64,000 nt of DNA, from positions 62,001 through 126,000 of the forward strand of contig VXCM01000480.1 in the NCBI GenBank assembly GCA_014773175.1, given 5' to 3'. A program made the translations under genes and the position numbers. How positions within the stretch are numbered: position 1 is the first letter of the stretch; each line of letters starts with the position of its first letter. The notes beneath the pieces were generated by a model. That model was given only the letters and a program-made list of their open reading frames with translations. It had not been told where the DNA came from and made no database searches. The DNA is from Lucifuga dentata. Taxonomy: Eukaryota; Chordata; Actinopteri; Ophidiiformes; Bythitidae. Shown here in pieces: positions 9,744 through 19,970 of the stretch.

Positions 9744-12726
9744 TCACTGGAGGAACATGTGCAGAACATGTGAGAGGGCTACCTGAAGTGTTTCTGCATT
9801 TAAGTCATCCACCTAAAAAGAGATACAAGCAAGAATACATCTCATTTTCACAGTAATTCGTTAAGTAGAAGAACCTTGTAGGCTCAGTAATCATGGTGAG
9901 GTGATGAAGCATCTTGGCAGGCTTTCTATATATCTGTATTTTGTCTTTTGGGTAATTGTGTCTCAATTTACCTGCTGACCGTGTGTTTGGTAATAATCCT
10001 CCAAGTCAAAGTTTTGCAGGTCTAGTGTTAGACTCCCCTTACACACTTCACACGTTTTAATAGCAGACAGTCCTGACCCTGAAAAAGTATAAAACACTTA
10101 AATTAACACTGCATTCCCTAAGTCATTATTTTTGCACCATTCAGCCTCTTCTGCGTGGTTTCTGTCTAGGTTGGTGTCAAAGTGATCAATCAGACTGTGT
10201 CCAATTCAATACGTTTCCATTAAAACTGCCCACTAACCTGACAGGATTTTTGTCTGGATCCATTTCTTCAAACAGTAATGGTGAATGAACTGCAGGCTGC
10301 CTGAACACTGGCAGGGTGTCAGCAGTGGGTTGGTTGGAGAAGTGATGCCACTCTGGCAAATCCGGCACAAGTCCCCTTCCTCTTCATCAGATGACTCTTC
10401 TAATGACCTTTAGGTAGTTGAGAAAAAATTCAAATTCTACCCCATAAGAGTTCTTGTTTACAGATTTCTGAGATTTTTGGAGCATTTTGAAGAGATAATT
10501 CTGACTCTATTTTAGATGCATTTTTTTTTTTTTTTTTTTTTNTTTTTTTTTTTTTTTTTTTACTTGTATTACCTGATCATATGAAAATGCATTATAATAA
10601 AATTTAATCTATATTACAATATACAGCATTTCAAGAAATAACCAGCCTTTTGATCTATTTATCTGTTACCTTTGCTTGATTCTGTGTATATTCTCTTGGT
10701 TGCTATCTTTTCCTGACTGGGTGTCTTGGGCAGCTGTAGTCCCTCTCTGGCCTGCTTGGAGTTCTTGCATATGCACTAGCTCCTCATAGATATTGTGAAG
10801 TATCAACATCTCCAAGGTCAGATTATCCCCCTGTCTAGTAGTTCTCACACCAGAGGCCTTATCAGAAGACAACAATGTGTCAGTGGTGCTGGTTTCTTCA
10901 TGAACAAATTCTGCATCCTCCTCCATGTTGTCTAGAGTGTCCTGCCTCCCAGAGAAGTTTGCCCTGGGAGAGGAAACCAGATTTGTTTGTGATGTAAGCC
11001 ATTGGTTTTGAGGCCTCCGGACAACCTCAGGGAGATGATGATGTGCCAGCGTTTCTGTTGAATCTGCCAGTGATGGGGGGCAGTGGTAGATAGTGAGGTT
11101 GCCCTGGAGGAATGAGTCTGTATTCATCACTGCTAACAGATACTCCACCTGATATTCCTGATGGACGTAACTGTGAGCTGAAAGACTGCAGGCTATGCAG
11201 GCTGTGATGGTTGTGAGAAGGACTAGTAGAGGCTGAGCTTAACGGGGAGCCTTTCCACTGTACAGCAATGTAGTAGCTTTCTCTACCTCTGTCCTGCCAG
11301 GAGGTTGATAAGTCATCACCCCCCTCCTCTCCTTCAGATTCACTGGACAGTTCAAGCGTAGGAAACCGATGGCTGAGTGGGCCAGTGGTGATGTCTCCCA
11401 GAAAGTTCTCCAGAGTCTCAGCATGGGAGGGACGTTCAGCGTATAAGGTCTCCACTGTAAATAATGTAGAAGTATCATCTGAAAAATCCTCTCTGGAAGA
11501 GTCTTCACTGCTTTTGTCTTCTTTGGCTTCTGTGGGACTGGTTTCCTCAGAGAAACCCTTTGAAGGATCAGATATCAGCTGCAGAGCAGGCTCAGCCGCA
11601 GGGCTCGGGAACTGTTGATGCTGAGTCAATAGGAGTGGCCGTGGTGTATAGGATTGTCTGTGGGCATAGATCAGAGGTTGTGGGAATGAATGTCCCTCTA
11701 ATGCCGTTGAATGAACTGGCTCCTTCCTGGTGGAGATGTTTGCTTTGTTGCAAAGATGTTTTATCTTGTTCCTGCTCTTCAGGATGTCTTGGCTTTGCGT
11801 TTCTTTGCTTGTTTTCCCGTTGTTGGATCCATTTAAAACTCTGCCTTGCACAGACTTGTGCTTGCTGTGATACTGTGCAGGATGTTCTTTATTGCCTTGG
11901 AGAAAAGATATGTAGAAAGATGATGTCTTAAAATAGTCAAACATATCAATTTGCAAAAACAAAACAGCAGATTGTGTAACAATATTATGAAAATAGCTTC
12001 AAAATATGCAGTATTGAGTAAATTGGCCATTCGCATCTTTCTATAACCTGCGGCACACAACGTATCTTATAAAACACACAGTTGGATGCAGAAGGGGCCC
12101 ATCCTCTGTGGGGAATCTTTGAAGTCTTTGCCAACTCTGCAGTCATGTTCTGGGTTGCAGTAGAGATGGCTGGAAGGCAGGACACCGAGCCTTTGTTCCA
12201 TGGGTTCTTTGGCTCAGATGAAGCACTTTTCCCAAAGCTGCAGGGACATGGCTGCAGGTGGCAAGCAAATAGGATTTAGAATGTAAGACCGTCTGGAAAA
12301 GCTGTATTACTTGAGATGAATAGTACATGTTGCTCCACTGAAACTAAAATGCTGCAATGCCCAGCATAATCCATGCTGATGTTACTTCTATGCTACAAAT
12401 AACAAATATGTAATGATTAAATTGTTCAAAGAGTTCTTACCTTTGAGTCTTTCTTAGTTGCCAGTCCCTTTGCCTGAGGTCTGTGATATGTTCTGCGTTT
12501 GAACTTATTGGACTGTGTTGGTAGCAAAGTAGAAATGACTTGTTTTACTCGTACAGCTGCGCGATCTCTTCCCCACCTCCTTACATGATTCTGACAGAAG
12601 AGAGAGTCACACCATGAATGGCATGCAAAGAATATTCCCTGCAAAGCTTTCTCTATTGTAGCAAACAAATTACAATACCTGGTGGTCCAGATCTAGCTTC
12701 CTTTGCTCTTCAGACATGTGCTCCAT
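9744..12726 (-). CDS. marchf10: RING-CH E3 ubiquitin ligase, MARCHF10/MARCHF7 type; apparent frameshift
   Basis: This is a membrane-anchor-free MARCH ligase. Exons on the minus strand are 12726-12679, 12590-12441, 12251-~12080 (donor uncertain), 11895-10670, 10407-10238, 10078-9972 and 9812-9744. The domain is C4HC3: CRIC, then CQC, then an H and C in FIHHYC, then CEVC in the next exon, so all eight zinc ligands are present. The lead-in [16 protein letters not shown] and the following [14 protein letters not shown] fit MARCHF10 better than MARCHF7. An in-frame TGA at 12759-12757 supports the ATG at 12726. The long central exon is Ser-rich and disordered. Its frame breaks at a run of six G (11075-11080, plus strand): one frame stops at about 11027 while the next continues to the correct splice phase. 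Removing one base gives about 646 residues. The last 22 residues differ from mammals. Adjacency to tanc2 matches human 17q23. Confidence 0.83.
10521..10561. repeat. Poly-T tract with assembly N in marchf10 intron
   Basis: A T homopolymer of about 40 bases is interrupted by a single N at 10542. The true length is unknown. Confidence 0.85.
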
Positions 12727-14349
12727 ACTGCTGAGCTCATCAGCCGCAAGTAACTCTCAGCTTTGAGGCATAACCTGAAATATAAAGAGCATACAAGTGT
12801 CTGGGACGTAGAACAGATGATAGATACAGTAGCTATGGAAAACCTTCTCATTTGCAGGCTCAGATATCATCAGGTGTGACATAATACTGAAAGTAAGCTT
12901 TAGGCGTAGGTGTATAGTGTGTGGCAAAGCTCCATAGCCATAAAGGTCATGTTACGACCACATAAGAATTGCATAATTGTCTACACGTTATGTCACATCA
13001 GTGGAGGAAGATGCAATCGAATCATTCACTTAAGTGGAAATGGTACACCGCAGTGGAAAAATGCTTCATTGCAAGTAAATGTTCTACATACAAAATTCTA
13101 CATTAAAAAGTTAATAGGTATTTGCAGTAAAAAAATGGTCTCTAGTATTAAGAATAAAACTACCCATTTGAAGAACGCTCCCTGGCAGGGTGTTAAATTA
13201 TTTATGCATTAACATATATCCAGCACATTGTAATGTAAAGTGTGAAAACCCTCATATAATCAATTTTTGGTAGGTTTGGGGGGTATATCCATGCTTTCAT
13301 TCTCTTCTACACTGGAGTAACAGTTTAAACATTAAGTCTAAAATGGATTTTGCTATTGAATTAAACCTCGACTGCGATAGGGTGTTTTTACCCAAATACT
13401 CCATATTATAATCTTATGTTTATTTAAAGTCTTAATCTGAAAAGTAACTACTCACTACAGCTGTAAGATATTTGTGGTGGAGTAAAAAACACAATAGTTC
13501 CCTCTGAAAGAGAAAGTAAAAGGAGAGAGACTTCTGTAAAGCTCAAGTCTTACAATTGCATTGTATTAGTATTTGAGTTAACATACTTTCCACCTTTATG
13601 TTGTTTTGCATTGGAGGCAAAAGAAAGACATTTATTCATTCATTCTGGCGTTCTATTTTAGAGTCAGTAAGACTAATGAACACTGTAAAACAACACGCTG
13701 ACTCATTCTTGAGAAGGATCAGTGTGAAAGGTGAAGACAAAGGTTTTAAAGTTCACCACTGTAAACTAACCCTTTCTGTGGCACATGTCTGTGGAGGTGG
13801 ACATATTAAATAGGTGTTGTTCTATAATCATATGGGGCAGATTGGATGTACAGAGGCAGCACATGCTTAAACATCTTTACCTACATTTCCCCACATTAGA
13901 CATTAACCATCAGTTAAATGTGAATATGCCATTTTGTTTCTTGAACTCGCATCACTTAACCACTGGCAATATTTTCATACTGTCATTAAAAAAAAAAGTC
14001 ATGAGGGAATTTCCTTTGATATGGTTGATTTACCAAATGAGCAAGTCAGCTCTTTAGGGAGCTGCCTTTTGTCTCTCCGTAGCAACTAGTTGCTATGCTT
14101 TCTGTTGCTACGTGCTATGAGATTTGGAGTTGATCAGCCTTTCCTTTGCTGTTACTATGTTTTCTATTATATTTTAGTATAAGCCTATACTTAATGTGTT
14201 TTTATTAAATAGAAAAAATACCAAAAAAAAAAAAAATTGTTATTGTCATCAATTTTTGTCAAACAAGACTCTCACTCAACAATGTGAGCACATACTAATC
14301 ATATTACAACTGCATGCAGTATTCTGTAACATACATATGTACCATACAC

Positions 14350-14670
14350 ACGTCTGTATTACATTAGTTGTGGGGACATTGTATTGACTTACATTAATTC
14401 CAAAGGCTTAACCTAACCACTACCCCTTACATGCCTAACTCCAATCCTTCCCATTTAACCTTAGCCTAATTCTAGCCTTAACTAAAACCAAGTCGGAATT
14501 CTAAAATAAAGGATTCATGCTATTGGGGCCGACTGTCCCTGTAATTGGGGGTGAGTTGTGATAGTGGGAACAGAGTTTTGTCCATATAATGTAATGAATA
14601 CCGATAAGTAGACCAAGCTACTCGTGCACACACACACATACGCACACTCACGCACACACACAGAGCCTTG
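14350..14670. repeat. Teleost-type dispersed repeat with TTAACC-like core and CA tail
   Basis: It begins with a GTGGGGACATTGTATTGACTT motif. A degenerate CTAACC/TTAACC-rich stretch follows, then a CA-rich tail at 14629-14662. This arrangement recurs in many fish genomes. The family name and exact ends cannot be fixed without a repeat library. Confidence 0.5.
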
Positions 14671-15026
14671 TTGGAAAGAGAGCTCCAGCTGATTAGTTGA
14701 AGATCAGGGGCCAGGCTTGATTCTGTCACTCTTCTCTGGCTCCCCAAGACTGGTGATTTCTCCACAATCACACCTGAGCCTCCATTAATCTCAATTCCAC
14801 CTGCAGTCTGTTAAACAGAGTGGGTAGCACACTTACTTTTGTTGTTTTCATTATTTTTGGAATAAGACAGAAGGAAAGTTAAGAGAGAGCAGGGAAATAC
14901 TGCTACAGGATTTGATTCAAAAGGCAATTTCAAGCACAGAAATTTCATCTAATCTTTATCTTGAACTACCTTGTTTATTCTATGTCACCTCTATGCACAC
15001 TGACACATTGACACATTTGTATGCGT

Positions 15027-15051
15027 ACACACACACACACACACACACACA
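15027..15051. repeat. (CA)n microsatellite
   Basis: About 12 CA units, followed by an AAAC-type extension. Confidence 0.9.
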
Positions 15052-16822
15052 AACAAACACTGTGTCAGAAACCCTGCACCAAAGCTAGTTTCCAAGGCTT
15101 CTTTCAAGGTATTTCTCACTCCCGTCTACATAGAGGGGAGCCTCTTAAACAGCTCCTTTTGGCAGCTTTTTATGTTGCCAACTGAAGGATATATTTAGTT
15201 ACATCACACACAAACTAAGATGTAAGATTTTTCTCGTGTAAATTGTGTTGTTTAGTGTGTATGTATGTGGAGTAGATATAATATAATTCTTAGATATAAT
15301 AAAGTGCATCTTATAGAATGCATTTATGGGCTGAATAGAAAATCTACCCTGAGTGTAAACAAAATGATTTTTAATATTTCACTCACTGAATTTAAATGTG
15401 CACATTTCGTATATAACAATTTACAGACTGAGGTTAACAAAAGAATGTGAAAGGTGTTGCAGATTTTATAAGCAAATAGAGGAGTTAGCTGATCTAATCT
15501 TGCTGCCAGTGTGTAAAAGCTCTCTGCAGCTCATGGTTCACAGTAAAAAGTACAATCTGATGACCAAATTTATGCACAACTTCTCTGTCAATAACAGGCA
15601 GCTGAAGCAGGTAATTTTGCCCAAATGAAACTAGGCTATATTTGGTTGAAAAATGGTGGTTTTTCAGACATTAACCGTTTGAACAGCATTTCAAGGCATT
15701 TTTTTTTTTTTATGTATCTGTTGCTTGGTTTACAATGAAATATAATGTGTATACGCTGCAGCTAATGCCAAATGAACACATTATTAATAAAACAGAAAAA
15801 TGAAAAGGATCCAAGTTGAAAGGTAACTATCTTATGATTCACTTGAAGGTAAAGTAGAACAGAAAAGTTGTTTGCATGATTCAGAATTGGGGAATTTTTG
15901 ATATCTTTTGGAAGTGAGTTTGTTGTGATGCTGGGGATGTTGTCGCTACCAGACAACCTGGGAGGCCCACAGGGTTTGTGTGGTAAATACAAATTCATGT
16001 TGGTCCTAAACCACCAAATGATTTATTGACAAGCAGGAGTATTTTAAAGTCTATTCGATGACACATTGGAAACTTTCTTTGTTGAAATCTATGTAAATGT
16101 TCCAACAAGAACAAAATACAACATTTTTTTTTTGTTGTTTTCTACTTAAATAACCTTTCAGCATAATTATAATATGAAACTGGTGCCTTTTGGATTTATA
16201 TCAGCTAAAGCTCATATACACAATCAGAAAGTATTGTCTATGTGGTTTACCCTGCACAGCATCCCTAACTGTGATTCTAGTTGATAGGCTTGTAATTTTA
16301 TTGATTGATTGAAGAAGGGGTGGGTGTTTGGGCAGGATAATGTCTTGGACACACCAACCGAGATTCCATCTATCATTTCAGATGTCAAAAGGCTGGTCTT
16401 AAGGGGAAAGGAATTGAAGTTTGATTGGCACCGACCTTGTTTCTCTTGAATAATTATGAATGATTTAGGTATTAGTGGCTCTTTTCTTCATAAATAATTC
16501 ATTAGCCCTGCCTCCCACCCCCACTGTGTATGTGTGTTCCTGCGCCTGCCCTGGGCACATTTAACTGCAGCAACAGAGAAACAAATAAAACAGGTTAGGA
16601 CATGTAATAAATGCAAAAGAGAAAGTTGTAGTTTCATTCACGTCACGGATTTTTGCAACATATTTGATTTTTTGGTTGGTGCTTGGCGCAAAACGTTGCA
16701 AGCTCGTTCAGCAATGTTTCTTATTTTGAAAGTACTGACAGGAAGCGGAGTTTCTATTACATTTACGTGACTTGACCCTGTGATCGGCAGGTCAACGTTC
16801 CGTGTTGCGGCGCTGCGTGGCA

Positions 16823-16953
16823 CCGGATACCCACTGGTTCCGGCTGCACCACACACACGTATGACTTTTTGTCGTGGATCGTCCGGANCCGGATACCCAC
16901 TGGTTCCGGCTGCACCACACACACGTATGACTTTTTGTCGTGGATCGTCCGGA
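16823..16953. repeat. 65-bp direct duplication around a single N (assembly join)
   Basis: Bases 16823-16887 are repeated exactly at 16889-16953 with N at 16888. Perfect identity and the single N point to two contig ends that overlap but were not merged. The real genome probably has one copy. The site lies just upstream of or inside the tanc2 leader exon. Confidence 0.85.
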
Positions 16954-17199
16954 CACTTGACGCATTTGTCAGGCAAGAAGTAACCGCTGACCGAGTGCTA
17001 CCTGCGGAACGATCGCGCCGCGTACACCCATGGGTGTCGATACCGAGACAGTCTGCATTGGGACCGAATGTTGTAGCTTTGATCGGTGCGGTTATTTTCA
17101 GAGAATCACTCGGGCTATTTCTGGCGACTTGGAAACGTGCAGACGGCTCCGGTAATTTGGCTGCAGGAGGCGCACGGAGCGCTGCAGCAAAAGCACCGG

Positions 17200-17230
<31 letters not shown>

Positions 17231-17297
17231 ACAGCAAAGGAGCCGCGGATGTGATGCCAAAGCTGACCAGAAAAACAAAGATTCAAACCCAGGAAAG
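16954..17297 (+). other. tanc2: tanc2 5' leader exon (non-coding, left end unknown)
   Basis: This CpG-rich stretch ends in a consensus donor: AAAG, then GTAAGG at 17298. It carries a CAG/CAA repeat and two short upstream ORFs. One starts at ATG 17030 and stops at 17153-17155. The other starts at ATG 17254 and stays open to the donor. A second donor of the same form (GTAACC at 17308) lies 10 bases downstream. The link to the coding exon at 50.5 kb is inferred from strand, composition and the long first intron expected for this gene. Transcript data would be needed to place the start site. Confidence 0.6.
17202..17237 (+). repeat. CAG/CAA triplet repeat in tanc2 leader
   Basis: Twelve triplets, CAG interrupted by CAA. 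In one frame it encodes Gln, but that frame has no ATG upstream within the exon. It is therefore best read as untranslated leader. Confidence 0.9.
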
Positions 17298-17307
17298 GTA
17301 AGGAAAG

Positions 17308-19437
17308 GTAACCTGCAACTTCTGCTGTGTCTAGACTGGTTGCATTTCAAAGTTTTTAATTTTCTCATTCCTTTAACAAATTCTCTTGCAGTAGCCAATC
17401 TATAGTCGCTTGCCATGGGCAAACGCCAGCCAGCTCAGCCAATAAACACCCCCTAGTAGTGTTTAACGAGCTAAACCGTTTGTGCACAAAATAGTGACTT
17501 GTGACATCTCCATTGTAATTTAATGACTTTCGTGATGCCATTGTATAACTGTGCAACAGATTTGTTTGACAGTAATATGATTAGCTGTTGCTGTTGTTTA
17601 TTTCTCATACATAACTACGCCATTTACTGATCATCTGGGGGGGGAGAAGAGGGTTTGATCTGTGCAATAAATCTCGTCAGGTTATTATGTAGCCCTCTAC
17701 TTTGCACATGAATATCTAAATATATGTGTGCACCCTACAGGCCTGTTCACTGTATATCATCTAAAGGTACATTAGATTTGCCCACCCAGAGAAGGAGCTG
17801 TCCATAAAGCCAGGAGGTTTATATGGGAAAGGAGCTGTTCTTACTTGTTCAATGGCTTCAGGCCAGAATCTACCTCACTCTGTACAGCCTGTTATCTGAC
17901 ATCTGCTCCTTCTTGACACGGACTTGTGTGGTAATAGTATGTTTGAACAAAGGCTGTAAATCTATGTAATGCCTGTTATTTGGAAGGAGGAAAATGCTTA
18001 TTTCAGTGTGATCAGTATTCAGCAATTTATATAGATGAAACTAAATCCACTTTGGATATGGGGCATCATGAGAGCTGAAAGGCATGGGCTTTGCTCTAGA
18101 TGTTTTATGCTTCTCAGTTATTTGTTTGGAATTTTAACATAGTGCAGCTTTCTAAGCCGCAATACATCACTGTGGAAAATGCCATTTTTAGAGCATATTT
18201 CACACATTGTTAGCTATTTTGTGACATGTAAAGAATTGCTGTGATAAAACATTTATTTGGAAAAATAGGTCTGAAAACTGGTAGGACTTGGTTCCAGTTC
18301 TCATGGTTTTTGCATGATGGCTGCTGTCTCATAGTACTGTTCCAATCTAGTTCTCAGTTGTCAGCTTGGCTCGGCGTAGATAAAAGACTGTCATCCTCAA
18401 AGCTTTCTTTCTCATCACATCAATGACATGCACTAGTTTTGCTTCTCTCTTGCTACCCACTACTGACACACATCTGTGAATTCAGACTGTGGAGGTTTTC
18501 CATTGTGAGATCATGATGTTTTTCTTTTGTAGTCAGATCTTTTTTTTTTTTTTTNTTTTTTTTTTTTTTCTCTTATTGTGCTTATCTCTCTGCATATAGG
18601 AAAAGTGACAAGGCCTTGTTTTCCACAGTCCAAGCCAAATATAGTCCCACATGTTAGGCCCACTGGCAGGGCTGGAGTAAAAGTGAAAAAGCTTTCTTGA
18701 TAGTCAACAAACAAACAGTTCTCACATATTCATATAAAAGACCAGACAACAGCATAATAGTTGTCATGGCAGCAGGGTTATGACTAAAATTATTATAATC
18801 TTTATTTAATCAGGTTGTCTCATTGAGATTGGAATCTCTTTTGCAAGAGAGACCTGATTACAAAAAGAAAAAAAAATGTTTACAAGAACACGATCAACAA
18901 CAGAAAGGACACAATATACAATAAATAAGGAATTTAAGAAAAACAATTACAAAAATCATAAAAAACATCCTATAATAAAGCTTTAAAATCATCAATTGAA
19001 GTGTAAGGCTCCAGTTTAAGGGTTGTTTGCAAATTAGATTTTAGTCTTCAATAATAAAATCACAGCTGTGCCTTACAGTTATTCAGCCATTTTTTTGTGT
19101 CAAAATAGTTTTACTGCACTTGAAACTGTTAAATTGACAACTGTCTTCAGTTTCACACTGTTTTTAGGAAATCTACAGTATAAAGTAAAGCAGTGCTACA
19201 ACCAAAGATTACTTTCATTATCAGTTAATCAGTTTAATTTTTTCCCCCAGTGAATCAGTTAATCATTTACTGATATAAATGTCTGAAAATGCAGACAAAC
19301 AGTCCAAACTGATGGGTTTGGTTTGGGTTAAAAGTTATTCAATCTATGTTCTAATGTAAATGTTGAACGTTTTTGATGAATGACTGAAAAGGTTAAATCA
19401 TTTGAGTTATCACTCTACTGAATAACTAATCAATTGT
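17308..19437 (+). other. tanc2 intron 1, proximal part
   Basis: No exon is supported. The stretch contains a poly-T tract with an N (18541-18569, N at 18555) and a common fish repeat motif at about 18800-18857. The rest is AT-rich unique-looking sequence. Confidence 0.5.
18800..18857. repeat. Dispersed repeat motif (CAGGT..CTCATTGAGAT..CAAGAGAGACCTG)
   Basis: The segment has the TTTATTTAA-CAGG, TCTCATTGAGATT and CAAGAGAGACCTG pieces seen in a repeat widespread in teleosts. It contains a small internal hairpin (CTCTTTTGCAAGAG). The family assignment is from memory of the motif only. Confidence 0.5.
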
Positions 19438-19970
19438 TTAAAGGACCTTACCAGCCATTTTGCATGTTTGAGCCTAATATATTCAATTTTTATACATGTT
19501 ATATGACTGGCAACCATTTCCCAGAGGATAAAACCGTATTTTGAAAATCGATGTTTCTCCTGCTAATAGTTATGCAGCCTGAAGTCACAGTCATTTAAAT
19601 TTTTCGATAAACACAGGCCTTCTTTTGGAACTATATTCCCCGGTGAAGACATACATTCATTCCGCACTTCTTATTGCGCTTAAACACTAAAATTACATAA
19701 CTCTGAAAAAAGCCTGAATACACGTCTTGTTGGTGATGATGAATTCCCTATCCCAAGAACGTTTCCAGTATCAAAATGTTGATTTTAATAGTGTACCAGA
19801 ATGAACTGAAGCCAATAGTGGTCTGGAAGGTAGGACATTTTTTTATTTTTATTTTTTTAAATCCACCGTTTCAGTAGTATGCTTTGGGAAATGATTGTCA
19901 GTAACATTACACGTATGAAAATTGAATACATTAGGCTCAAACTTGCAAAATGGCCAGTATGGTCCTTTAT
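19438..19970. mobile_element. Non-autonomous inverted-repeat element, copy 1
   Basis: The core at 19442-19966 (525 bp) begins AGGACCTTACCAGCCATTTT and ends with the inverse complement. The terminal inverted repeats are imperfect and roughly 95 bp long. The flanks are TTAA on the left and TTAT on the right. There is no transposase ORF. Two related copies lie at 26.9 and 31.9 kb. TTAA-like target sites suggest piggyBac or Kolobok mobilisation. Confidence 0.8.

Larger units (their letters stand above)
12727..16822. other. Intergenic region between marchf10-like and tanc2
   Basis: This is the 4-kb gap between two divergent genes. It should contain the marchf10 5' UTR and promoter near 12.7-12.9 kb and upstream control DNA of tanc2. 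It also holds a teleost-type dispersed repeat (14350-14670), CA microsatellites and AT-rich DNA. No exon is supported. GC content rises only after about 16.75 kb, next to the tanc2 leader. Confidence 0.6.

Noticed and set aside
11560..11931. 123-codon plus-strand ORF
   Set aside because: It is the antisense shadow of the large marchf10 exon, whose frame and splice phases are better supported.
16823..16953. Tandem 65-bp duplication upstream of tanc2 as a biological promoter repeat
   Set aside because: The copies are identical and separated by one N, the same pattern as at other assembly joins in this window.
16954..17405. Poly-Gln protein encoded by the CAG repeat
   Set aside because: No ATG precedes the repeat in that frame within the exon, and after splicing the frame stops at TAG a few codons into the next exon.
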